The notes: generated by a model from the letters alone, not told the origin. Counted from the first letter of the stretch, positions 1 to 5,795 are shown. The stretch is 6,539 bases of DNA from Pseudomonadota bacterium (GCA_023433985.1 JAEYTN010000420.1:1-6539), one strand, 5' to 3'. Program-made: numbers and translations.

Positions 1-96
1 ATCGTGATCCAGAACCTGCCCGAGCCGCCGCGCGGCATGAACATCACGCATGTGGACGTGGTGGTGCGGGTGAGGAAGTCGCGCGCGGGGGAGTAA
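1..96 (+). CDS. C-terminal end of an unrecognised protein (5' partial)
   Basis: The frame is open from the first base to a TAA at 94-96 and encodes 31 residues, running from IVIQNLPEPP to RKSRAGE. Nearly every codon ends in G or C, as in the confirmed genes of this window, so this is very likely the tail of a real gene that begins before the window. The segment holds a Pro-rich turn, then a hydrophobic beta-like run (HVDVVVRVR) and a basic tail. I cannot assign a family from so little sequence. An ATG at 37-39 is in frame, but it is too close to the end to be a believable start. A stem-loop followed by six T residues at 189-214 probably ends its transcript. Confidence 0.65.
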   Translation: MVIQNLPEPPRGMNITHVDVVVRVRKSRAGE

Positions 97-130
97 GCCC
101 CGGGCCGCCAAGGAGCAGGGTGCGTAGGAC

Positions 131-186
131 GCCCACTCCACCATGCTGCGCATCGTCCCCCTCCCCGCTGCGCGGTGGAGGAGCAC
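131..186. repeat. Palindromic repeat-like block in the intergenic spacer
   Basis: This stretch holds nested inverted repeats. CTCCACC at 136-142 pairs perfectly with GGTGGAG at 174-180. Inside lies a small hairpin, ATGC-TGC-GCAT, at 143-153. A competing hairpin at 160-181 pairs CCTCCCCGC with GCGGTGGAGG through nine base pairs, one bulged T and a TGC loop. The two larger stems use the same right arm and cannot form together. The CCTCCCCGC...GCGG-GGAGG pattern resembles short intergenic palindromic elements that recur in high-GC alphaproteobacterial genomes. Only one copy is in the window, so the interspersed nature is inference. No coding potential is evident. Confidence 0.4.
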
Positions 187-188
187 TC

Positions 189-214
189 GCGGCGTTGGTG
201 TTTGCCGCTTTTTT
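189..214 (+). terminator. Intrinsic terminator for the upstream gene
   Basis: GCGGC at 189-193 pairs with GCCGC at 204-208, and a G-T wobble extends the stem to six pairs around an eight-base loop. Six T residues follow directly at 209-214. This is the standard rho-independent layout on the + strand, 93 bases past the stop of the gene ending at 96. The stem is short but GC-rich. It is the only stem with a proper T tract that I found in the window. Confidence 0.6.
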
Positions 215-273
215 GGGGGCGCTGAGTTCTGCTCGAGGCTCCGCCGCGTGGCCGGCGTGGGCGAACCCTGGCC

Positions 274-870
274 TCAGTCGAACTTTTCGTCCTTGTAGAC
301 GCCCCAGAGCTCGGCCTGCTTCAGGTAGCCGTTGAAGCTTTGCGGGCTGCTGCCGGCGGGGTGGGAGGTGGCGACCACTTCGCACCAGGTGCCGTCGCAT
401 TCCTTGATGTCGACGCGGAACTTCGAGGTCAGCCAAGCGCGCACGCCGGACTCTTCCTGCGGGCCGCGAAGCAGGGCGACCTGCTCCCCATCGGGCTTCC
501 AGGGAGCGACGAGGCCGGCACGGTTGCCGACCAAGAGGTTCTGGTGCAGCCAGCCCTCGGAGCCGTCGACGTCGCGAATCTTCCGCCAGGTGTCGAACTC
601 CTGGATGATCTCCACGGGCGTGCCGGCCTTCACGTAGACCCAGGCGACGGCGTACTTGGTGCCGGGGCCGACGCGGACATTGATCGGCGTCGAGCGGGTG
701 GAAACGAAGCGCGGCAGCGGCAGGCCGCTGGGATTGGTCGGGGCGGAAACCGCGGGGACTACCGGCAGCGACGCAACGAACAGCGCCGCCAGCGCAGCCG
801 CAAGAATCGCCCTCGCGGTGCGCCCGTGTTTGCGGCCGGAACGGGCCGCGGAGCTCAGCTTTTCGAACAT
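274..870 (-). CDS. Exported bacterial SH3 domain protein (SH3_4 type)
   Basis: This encodes a 198-residue protein with an N-terminal export signal and two bacterial SH3-like repeats. A basic n-region (residues 1-20) precedes a hydrophobic stretch (21-39), with a likely signal-peptidase site after AVSA at 43. Repeat one (about 60-115) carries the family hallmarks NVRVGPG (64-70), WRKIRD (95-100) and GSEGWLHQ (103-110). Repeat two (about 125-190) is more diverged, keeping TWCEV and a GYL-x-QAELWGVY-type end. Cys158 and Cys163 could form a disulphide. Such domains usually act in the periplasm, binding peptidoglycan or other envelope components, but no enzyme domain is attached and the ligand is unknown. 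I chose the ATG at 870. A TTG at 909 lies behind AAGG, but the added 13 codons are rich in rare TGT, AGA and AAA and would leave only 32 bases to the divergent gene. A GC hairpin at 242-257, without a T tract, lies just past the stop. Confidence 0.88.
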   Translation of the reverse strand: MFEKLSSAARSGRKHGRTARAILAAALAALFVASLPVVPAVSAPTNPSGLPLPRFVSTRSTPINVRVGPGTKYAVAWVYVKAGTPVEIIQEFDTWRKIRDVDGSEGWLHQNLLVGNRAGLVAPWKPDGEQVALLRGPQEESGVRAWLTSKFRVDIKECDGTWCEVVATSHPAGSSPQSFNGYLKQAELWGVYKDEKFD

Positions 871-941
871 GGCTTTGCAGGGGTGTGCTTTTTTTCTACA
901 CTTAGGCAAAAGACCTTAATGGTCGCTGAAAGCGCCCGGAT
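871..941. promoter_or_regulatory. Divergent promoter region with a small palindrome
   Basis: These 71 bases separate the starts of the SH3 gene (leftward) and the dehydrogenase gene (rightward) and are more A/T-rich than their surroundings, so both promoters should lie here. An odd-length palindrome, GACC-TTAAT-GGTC, occupies 912-924 and could be an operator. A weak rightward sigma-70-like pair is TTGCAG at 875-880 and TACACT at 897-902, with a 16-base spacer; it matches consensus poorly. I could not pick a convincing leftward promoter. Confidence 0.3.
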
Positions 942-1958
942 TTGACCCTCAGCCGACCCAAGATTTTCGTCACGCGGCGCCTGCCCCGGCAGATCGAAGC
1001 GCGGATGGCGGACCTGTTCGACGTGACCTGCAAACCGGTCGACGGCTCGCTCAGCGCGGACGCCATCGTGGCCGCCGCCGAAGGTATGGACGTGCTCGTC
1101 TCGTCGATCAACGATCCGCTCGATGCGGCGCTGATCGGCCGCCTGCCCAGGTCGATCAAGCTGATCGCGCAGTTCGGCAACGGGTACGACAACGTCGATA
1201 TCGAAGCAGCCTACGCGGCCGGGATCACCGTTACCAATACGCCCTCGGTGCTGACCGAGGACACGGCCGACATGGCGATGATGCTGATGCTCGCCCTGCC
1301 CCGCCGGCTGGTCGAGGGCGCGGGCGTGCTGCCGGCGACGGGCGAATGGCCGGGCTGGTCGCCGACCTGGATGCTCGGCCGGCGGCTCAGGGGCAAGGCG
1401 CTCGGCATTGTCGGCATGGGGCGGATCGGCACGGCGGTGGCGACCCGGGCCCGGACGTTCGGGCTCAACATCCACTATTTCTCGCGCAACCGCCGGCCGC
1501 CGCAGGTGGAGGAGGCGCTGGAGGCCCGCTACTGGGATTCGCTCGATGCGATGATCGGCGAGGTCGACATCGTGTCGCTCCACACGCCGCTCAACCGCTC
1601 GACGCACGGCATCCTCAACGCGGCACGGCTCGCAGCGATGAAGCAGGACGCGTTCGTGGTCAACGTGTCGCGGCCCGAGCTGATCGACGAGGGGGCGCTG
1701 ATCGCCGAGATCGAGGGCGAGCACCTCAGCGGGGCGGCGCTCGACGTGTTCGAGAACCGGCCGGCGGTGAATCCGGCGCTGCTGGCGCTGGCGCGCGCCA
1801 ACCGCGTAGTGCTGACCGCGCACATGGCTTCCGCCACGCTCGAGGCGCGGGTGGAGATGGGCGAGATCGTCATCGTCAACATCCGCGCCTTCATCGACGG
1901 GGCGCAGCCGCCGCACCGCGTGCTGCCCGAGGGCAAGGCGAAGCTGGCGCGAGGCTAG
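942..1958 (+). CDS. D-2-hydroxyacid dehydrogenase, glyoxylate/hydroxypyruvate reductase-like
   Basis: This 338-residue cytoplasmic protein belongs to the NAD(P)-dependent D-isomer 2-hydroxyacid dehydrogenases and resembles GyaD-type glyoxylate reductases, which reduce glyoxylate or hydroxypyruvate. The split catalytic domain covers about 1-108 and 296-338, around a Rossmann domain. Visible motifs are FGNGYDNVDI (78-87), TNTPSVLTEDTADM (98-111), the dinucleotide-binding GIVGMGRIG (155-163), NVSRPELIDE (241-250) with the expected catalytic Arg244, LDVFENRP (267-274), and HMASATLEAR (294-303) with the catalytic His294. The family normally has Glu two residues before the Pro-proximal end of that DVFExEP motif; here the position is Arg273 (codon CGG), so the Arg-Glu-His triad is broken. 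Activity or substrate may therefore differ. The start is TTG at 942: an in-frame TGA at 927 excludes anything further upstream, and the next ATG would delete the first beta strand. No strong Shine-Dalgarno is visible. The protein converges on the sigma factor gene with six bases between stops. Confidence 0.9.
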   Translation: MTLSRPKIFVTRRLPRQIEARMADLFDVTCKPVDGSLSADAIVAAAEGMDVLVSSINDPLDAALIGRLPRSIKLIAQFGNGYDNVDIEAAYAAGITVTNTPSVLTEDTADMAMMLMLALPRRLVEGAGVLPATGEWPGWSPTWMLGRRLRGKALGIVGMGRIGTAVATRARTFGLNIHYFSRNRRPPQVEEALEARYWDSLDAMIGEVDIVSLHTPLNRSTHGILNAARLAAMKQDAFVVNVSRPELIDEGALIAEIEGEHLSGAALDVFENRPAVNPALLALARANRVVLTAHMASATLEARVEMGEIVIVNIRAFIDGAQPPHRVLPEGKAKLARG

Positions 1959-1968
1959 CCCACGCTAG
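1955..1968. terminator. Small inverted repeat spanning two convergent stop codons
   Basis: CTAGC at 1955-1959 and GCTAG at 1964-1968 flank the four-base loop CCAC. The left arm contains the TAG stop of the dehydrogenase, and the right arm contains, on the other strand, the TAG stop of the sigma factor. The stem is only five pairs with no T tract, so any bidirectional terminator role is weak inference. Confidence 0.2.
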
Positions 1969-3182
1969 TTCACCAGCTCGCGAAGCCGCCCCTCGATGAA
2001 GCGTCGCTCCGCCTCCTGCTCGGTGAACTCGAGCGCGGCCCGGTAGGCGGCACGCGCCTCGTCGCTGCGGCCCAGGCGGCGCAGCAGATCGGCGCGGGCG
2101 GAGTGGGCATAGCGGAAGCCGCCGAGCTCGCCGCGCTGGAGCAGTGCATCGATGAGGTGGAGACCAGCCTCGGGACCGTCGCGCATGGCAATGGCCACGG
2201 CGCGGTTGAGCTCGACCACCGGCGACGGGTCCGCCTCGATCAGCAGGTCGTAGAGGGCGGCGATCTGCGCCCACTCCGTCTCCGCCGCCGTCGCGGCCTC
2301 GCAGTGGATGGCGGCGATGGCAGCCTCGATAGTGTAGGCGGAGACGGGCTGGTGCGTCAGCGCGCGCTCGACCAGCGCGATCCCTTCGGCGATCTGCCGC
2401 CGATCCCAGAGCGAGCGATCCTGGTCGGCGAGCAGGACGATATCGCCCTTGGGGTCGGTCCGGGCGGCCCGGCGCGCATCCTGCAGCAGCAGGAGCGCGA
2501 GGAGGCCCATCGCGTCGGGTTCGGGCTGGAGTTCCACCAGCTGGCGACAGAGGCGGATGGCCTCCGCGCAGAGCTCGGCGCGGATCGCCGAGACGCCGTG
2601 GGTGGCCGAGTACCCCTCGGTGAAGATCAGGTAGATGACGTGCAGCACCGCATCGAGCCGTGGCCCCAGCTGGTCGGGCTCGGGCACCTCGTAAGGCAGC
2701 GCGAGCTGCTTGATGCGGTTCTTGGCCCGCACGATGCGCTGGGCGATGGCAGGCGTCTTCGACAGGAAGGCGGCCGCGATCTCCTCGGTGGTGAGCCCCG
2801 CCACCTCGCGCAGGGTGAGGGCGATGCGGGCGTCGGCCGGCAGCTCGGGGTGGCAGCAAGTGAAGATCAGCCGCAGCGCGTCGTCGGCGATGGGTTCGGT
2901 TTCGGGGGACAACTGCGCCTCCTCCTTGGTCGCGGCGATCTCACGGGCGATGGCGGCGAATCTTGCCCGCCGCCTGATCCGGTCGATGGCCTTGAAACGC
3001 CCGGCCGAAACCAGCCAGGCGCGCGGGTTGGCGGGGACACCGGTCTTCGGCCACTGCTCGGACGCGGCGAGAAAGGCATCGTGCAGCGCTTCCTCGGCCC
3101 GGTCGAAATCCCCGAGCAGGCGGATCAGGGTGGCGAGCACCCTGCCCGACTCGGCGCGCCAGATGGCCTCGATGCCGCTCAC
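1965..3182 (-). CDS. ECF42-type RNA polymerase sigma factor with C-terminal TPR extension
   Basis: This 405-residue protein is far longer than a plain ECF sigma factor (about 170-200 residues). Region 2 lies at about 8-75 and includes GDFDRAEEALHDAFLAASEQWP (24-45) and a basic GRFKAIDRIRRRARF segment (61-75). Region 4 lies at about 115-163, with the helix-turn-helix LTLREVAGLTTEEIAAAF (122-139) and SKTPAIAQRIVRAKNRI (141-157). A helical middle domain of the DUF6596 type (about 178-285) contains IFTEGYSATHG (186-196). TPR-like helices (about 300-400) follow. This architecture is COG4941, the ECF42 group, where no classical anti-sigma factor is known and the C-terminal extension is thought to control activity. 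It starts with GTG at 3182, overlapping the YCII gene as GTGA, which suggests translational coupling. The partner gene is the typical ECF42 neighbour. A TGTCGA-N17-CGAC element upstream of the operon suggests self-activation. The triggering signal cannot be read from the sequence. Confidence 0.93.
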   Translation of the reverse strand: MSGIEAIWRAESGRVLATLIRLLGDFDRAEEALHDAFLAASEQWPKTGVPANPRAWLVSAGRFKAIDRIRRRARFAAIAREIAATKEEAQLSPETEPIADDALRLIFTCCHPELPADARIALTLREVAGLTTEEIAAAFLSKTPAIAQRIVRAKNRIKQLALPYEVPEPDQLGPRLDAVLHVIYLIFTEGYSATHGVSAIRAELCAEAIRLCRQLVELQPEPDAMGLLALLLLQDARRAARTDPKGDIVLLADQDRSLWDRRQIAEGIALVERALTHQPVSAYTIEAAIAAIHCEAATAAETEWAQIAALYDLLIEADPSPVVELNRAVAIAMRDGPEAGLHLIDALLQRGELGGFRYAHSARADLLRRLGRSDEARAAYRAALEFTEQEAERRFIEGRLRELVN

Positions 3183-3544
3183 GGCCGGTCCGGATCGGGG
3201 ATGGAGTAGACGGGACGCACCTCGATGCGGCCGAGCTTCGCCAACGGGATGCCGGCGGCGAGGCGGATGGCTTCGTTCATGTCGCGCGCCTCGATCAGGA
3301 TGAAGCCCCCCAGATGCTCCTTGGTTTCGCTGAAAGGCCCCTCGGTGGTGGAGATCTCGCCATTGCGGACCTTCACCATCACGGCGTTTTCCGGCCCCTG
3401 CAGGGCCTCGGCCGCTATGTAGTGGCCGCCGGCTTCCAGCTCCCGGTCATAGGCCATCGAGTCGCGGTCGAGTTGGCGCTGGTCGCCCTCGGAGAGGCCG
3501 CTGAAGGTGTCGGGTCCCATGTGGACGAGGCAGAGATAGCGCAT
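3179..3544 (-). CDS. YCII-related (DGPF-domain) protein, partner of the ECF42 sigma factor
   Basis: This 121-residue protein of the YCII/DGPF family is a single-domain ferredoxin-like fold. The N-terminus MRYLCLVHMG matches the usual first strand. The signature appears as EGPFSETKEHLGGF (68-81), with Glu where the family name implies Asp, and the chain ends with the typical IEVRPVYSIPDPDRP strand and tail. Members sit beside ECF42 sigma factors in many bacteria; their biochemical role is unsettled. The frame stays open upstream to 3661, but the ATG at 3544 is preferred: AAAGGA at 3553-3558 sits eight bases before it, and it begins exactly at the family's usual first residue. The alternative ATG at 3553 overlaps that ribosome-binding site, and longer forms would run into the candidate promoter at 3578-3604. 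It is the first gene of a leftward operon, and its TGA overlaps the sigma factor GTG start. Confidence 0.92.
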   Translation of the reverse strand: MRYLCLVHMGPDTFSGLSEGDQRQLDRDSMAYDRELEAGGHYIAAEALQGPENAVMVKVRNGEISTTEGPFSETKEHLGGFILIEARDMNEAIRLAAGIPLAKLGRIEVRPVYSIPDPDRP

Positions 3545-3552
3545 CTGAGGCA

Positions 3553-3558
3553 TCCTTT
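3553..3558 (-). promoter_or_regulatory. Ribosome binding site of the YCII gene
   Basis: On the minus strand these bases read AAAGGA, eight bases ahead of the ATG at 3544. This is the best Shine-Dalgarno in the window and decides between that start and the ATG at 3553, which would have no spacing from it. Confidence 0.65.
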
Positions 3559-3577
3559 CGGTTGGTGATGCCATCTG

Positions 3578-3604
3578 GTCGAAGGGTCGCCGATCAATTC
3601 GACA
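3578..3604 (-). promoter_or_regulatory. Candidate ECF42-dependent promoter of the YCII-sigma operon
   Basis: Read leftward, TGTCGA (3604-3599) is followed by 17 bases and then CGAC (3581-3578). My recollection of published work on ECF42 sigma factors is a target promoter with TGTCGA at -35 and CGA/TC at -10, which this fits. A transcript starting near 3572 would have a leader of about 28 bases that includes the AAAGGA site. A second CGAC lies at 3589-3586, but it is only nine bases from the -35 element. Autoregulation by the sigma factor encoded in the same operon is therefore inferred, not shown. Confidence 0.5.
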
Positions 3605-3633
3605 CGGGCAAGCCGGTGCAGTTGCGAAAAATC

Positions 3634-3648
3634 TTAAGCGACGGGTAA
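3634..3648 (+). promoter_or_regulatory. CtrA-like site ahead of the diguanylate cyclase
   Basis: TTAA at 3634-3637, seven bases, then GTAA at 3645-3648 matches seven of eight fixed positions of the alphaproteobacterial CtrA box (TTAA-N7-TTAA). It lies 167 bases ahead of the chosen cyclase start and about 30 bases behind the candidate sigma promoter, in the shared divergent region. The same bases form a direct repeat, TAAGCG at 3635-3640 and 3646-3651, spaced 11 bases, with a third copy at 3682-3687. A single near-match is weak evidence. Apart from this, the sigma-operon promoter and its ribosome-binding site, I see nothing else functional in the gene-free stretch 3545-3814. Confidence 0.25.
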
Positions 3649-3814
3649 GCGCCGCTTTCACCAGCCCGCTTCACCGCGTGCTAAGCGCTTTCCCCGATCG
3701 ACACACGGGTTGGCGCTGAGCTCAGGCATTATGCGCCGGACATGCATCCTGGGGCTTTGACGAACCGTGTTTCCGAGCCTGTTCCGATCCATAGGCCGTA
3801 ACGAGCTGCCGCCT

Positions 3815-5515
3815 ATGCCAGTGCGGTCGCGCATGCTGAGCGTGGCGACGATCGCCCTGGTGTTTGCCGTCATCGCAGCCTCGATCTACGGCTTCAACCA
3901 CGTTTCGACGCAGCAGCAGGCGCTCGCCAGCCTGCGCGAGCAGGGCACGCAGCTGCGCGACATGCAGCAGGCGCTGGTGCAGGCCGACGCCGACGTGCAG
4001 CACGTGCTGGCCGGCGAGCCCGGGCCGCTGCCCGACTATTTCGCGCGGATGCAGTACCTCACCGGCGACGCGGCCGAGGTGTTCGCGGAATTGTCGCCGA
4101 TCACGGTGGAGGGGATCAGCGCGCCGCAGCCGGCGCCGGCCCTGATCGCCGCACTCAACACCGCCTGGGACGAAGCGCTGCATCTGCGCTCGATGGGCGA
4201 CCGCGAGGGTGCCTACCGGCTGTTGGGTGAACGCAACGCCTCCGAATCGGTGTTCGCGCTGACGACGCGGCTGCGCATCCTGAGCGCGGAGGCCGATGCC
4301 AGCTTTCGCGTGCACGAGGAGCGCATCCGCTACGGCACGCTGCTGGTGCTGATCCTGCAGCTGGGCGGCGGCTTCCTCGCCGTGCTCGGCCTCGTCTATG
4401 CGTTCCGCTCGTCGGTATCGGAGGCGGACGGCCGCGCTGCTGCCGTCGCATCGGCCGATGCGTCGCGCGAGCAGGTGGGACGGCTGTTCGAGATGGCCGA
4501 CGTGCTGCAAAGCGCGGCCGACCACATCGACGCCAACGCGGTGCTGAAGGCGACGGCGGGCGACCTGCTGCCCGGCTTTCCCGGAGCGCTATATGTGTTC
4601 AACAATTCGCGCGACCGGCTGGTACTTTCGACCCACTGGGGCCGAACCGATGGCGAGCCGCTGAGCGAGACGATCAACCCCAATTCCTGCTGGGCGCTGA
4701 AGCGTGGCAAGCCGCATCTCAACCGCGCCGACGGCGAAAAGCTCTGCTGCGCCCACCACGCGCACGAAACGGCCACGGTGCTCGAAATCCCGATGATCGC
4801 GCGCGGCGAGATCGTCGGGCTGTTGCAGCTCTTCGCTTCGGGCGAGGATGCCGAAACGCGGCTCGGCACCGTCACGGAACTCGGCTCGGCGCTGGCCGAT
4901 GGGATGAGCCTCGCGCTCGCCAACATGGCGCTGCGCGAGAAGCTCAGGAACCAGGCGCTGCGCGATCCGCTGACCGGGCTCTACAACCGGCGCTTCATGG
5001 AAGACAGCCTGCAGCGCTTCGTCCGCCTCGCCGACCGCGAGCAGCGCGAGGTGTCGCTGCTGATGGTGGACCTCGATCATTTCAAGCGGCTGAACGACGA
5101 GCATGGCCACGCCTTCGGCGACCAGGTGCTGCGCGACGCCGCGACGACGCTGCTGAGCGCCTTACGCGAGACCGACATCGTCTGCCGCTATGGCGGCGAG
5201 GAACTGGTGGTGATCCTGCCCGATTGCCCGCTGGAGCGTGCCGCCGACAAAGCGGAGTTCCTGCGGCTCCGTATCCAGGAGCTGTCGGCCACGCACGGAG
5301 CCGACATCAGCGCCTCGTTCGGCGTCGCCAGCCTGCCGCACACTTCGCAGAGCGTCACCGACCTGCTTTCGGCCGCCGACACGGCGCTTTACCGGGCCAA
5401 GCAGAACGGCCGCAACCAGGTCATGAAGGCGCCGCTCCGCCCCTACCGGCTCGATCGGCAGGAGGATGTGGAGATCGCGCAGGTGGAGGAATTCCCGCGC
5501 GCCGCGGCCGAGTAG
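3815..5515 (+). CDS. Membrane-bound GAF-GGDEF diguanylate cyclase
   Basis: This 566-residue inner-membrane protein probably makes c-di-GMP from two GTP. A first membrane helix (about 7-27) follows a short basic N-terminus. A helical periplasmic domain (about 28-172) looks CHASE3- or four-helix-like. A second membrane helix (about 173-197) leads to a cytoplasmic GAF domain (about 220-375) with Cys292, Cys311, Cys312 and nearby His314, His315 and His317. A coiled linker precedes the GGDEF domain (about 379-539), which begins with DPLTGLYNRR (384-393). It has the metal-binding DLDHFKRLND (419-428), the active-site GGEEL (460-464), and a product-inhibition I-site RETD (451-454) at the expected five-residue spacing. 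The set predicts an active, feedback-inhibited enzyme; no EAL or HD-GYP domain is present. I chose the ATG at 3815, with CGAG nine bases upstream. The frame also allows GTG at 3767, but those 16 codons include rare ATA and CGA and have poor GC3; ATG 3833 would remove the basic lead. It converges on the small gene at 5517 with one base between stops. Confidence 0.93.
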   Translation: MPVRSRMLSVATIALVFAVIAASIYGFNHVSTQQQALASLREQGTQLRDMQQALVQADADVQHVLAGEPGPLPDYFARMQYLTGDAAEVFAELSPITVEGISAPQPAPALIAALNTAWDEALHLRSMGDREGAYRLLGERNASESVFALTTRLRILSAEADASFRVHEERIRYGTLLVLILQLGGGFLAVLGLVYAFRSSVSEADGRAAAVASADASREQVGRLFEMADVLQSAADHIDANAVLKATAGDLLPGFPGALYVFNNSRDRLVLSTHWGRTDGEPLSETINPNSCWALKRGKPHLNRADGEKLCCAHHAHETATVLEIPMIARGEIVGLLQLFASGEDAETRLGTVTELGSALADGMSLALANMALREKLRNQALRDPLTGLYNRRFMEDSLQRFVRLADREQREVSLLMVDLDHFKRLNDEHGHAFGDQVLRDAATTLLSALRETDIVCRYGGEELVVILPDCPLERAADKAEFLRLRIQELSATHGADISASFGVASLPHTSQSVTDLLSAADTALYRAKQNGRNQVMKAPLRPYRLDRQEDVEIAQVEEFPRAAAE

Positions 5516-5524
5516 GCTACGGCC
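5506..5524. terminator. GC-rich inverted repeat at the cyclase/small-gene convergence
   Basis: GGCCG at 5506-5510 pairs with CGGCC at 5520-5524. The nine-base loop contains TAGGCTA, which is the TAG stop of the cyclase and the TAG stop of the leftward small gene separated by one base. No T tract follows on either strand, so a bidirectional terminator role is only possible. Confidence 0.25.
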
Positions 5525-5795
5525 AGGCGGGCTTGGGCTCGGGGATCACCACCGGCTGGACGGTGTCGAACTTGTTCGAGACGAAATCGCGGTCGAGCTT
5601 GCCCAGCGCGGTGTTCACCTCCACCTGCCAGTTCTTGATCGCCGTGCTCTCGGTGGCCTCGTTGTTGAGGCAGATGGTCTTCTTGAGGTTGTTGCGCACA
5701 TAGGCACTCGACTGGTCGTCGGGTACCGAGACGCAATAGGCGCTGGCCGCGCCGGTGGTGGCGACGAGCAGCAGTGTGGCGATGAGCGTACGCAT
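5517..5795 (-). CDS. Small exported hypothetical protein with two cysteines
   Basis: This 92-residue protein has a clear signal peptide. Residues 1-19 read as MRT, a hydrophobic core (LIATLLLVATTG) and AASA, with likely cleavage before Tyr20. The mature protein would be about 73 residues with only two cysteines, Cys21 and Cys42, a plausible periplasmic disulphide. A polar helical middle (about 43-72, including AIKNWQVEVNTALGKLDRDF) is followed by a Pro-rich end, PVVIPEPKPAWP. No membrane anchor or lipobox is present. I do not recognise the family. The ATG at 5795 is the natural start because the signal peptide begins there; no strong Shine-Dalgarno precedes it. It lies 36 bases downstream of the LacI-type gene on the same strand, so read-through from that gene is possible. 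The signal peptide and matching codon use argue that it is real. Confidence 0.75.
   Translation of the reverse strand: MRTLIATLLLVATTGAASAYCVSVPDDQSSAYVRNNLKKTICLNNEATESTAIKNWQVEVNTALGKLDRDFVSNKFDTVQPVVIPEPKPAWP

Noticed and set aside
44..436. Leftward 130-codon open frame across the first spacer
   Set aside because: It runs over the terminator and palindromic block and overlaps the SH3 gene in another frame; its composition is Arg/Pro-rich.
855..1916. Leftward 353-codon open frame opposite the dehydrogenase
   Set aside because: It is rich in Arg, His and Asp as shadow frames are, and lies over the Rossmann and catalytic motifs of the real gene.
1891..2859. Leftward 322-codon open frame inside the sigma factor
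   Set aside because: It is a different frame of the same strand with an Arg/Pro/Ala-rich, low-complexity translation and no motif.
2103..3209. Long rightward open frame of 368 codons opposite the sigma factor
   Set aside because: It is antisense to a gene with clear sigma region 2, region 4 and TPR motifs. Its translation is Gly/Asp/Arg-rich with no family resemblance, as expected from the complement of GC-rich coding DNA.
3545..3661. Longer 160-residue form of the YCII protein
   Set aside because: The extra 39 residues precede the family's usual first strand, run through the candidate promoter, and lie ahead of the only good Shine-Dalgarno, which serves the ATG at 3544.
3731..3760. Nine-codon open frame (MRRTCILGL) just upstream of the cyclase, considered as a leader peptide
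   Set aside because: Only a weak AGG precedes it, there is no run of control codons, and no alternative stem-loops typical of attenuation follow it.
3722..4525. Leftward 267-codon open frame opposite the cyclase
   Set aside because: It covers the membrane and sensor part of the cyclase in antisense, and its His/Arg/Gln-rich translation matches nothing recognised.
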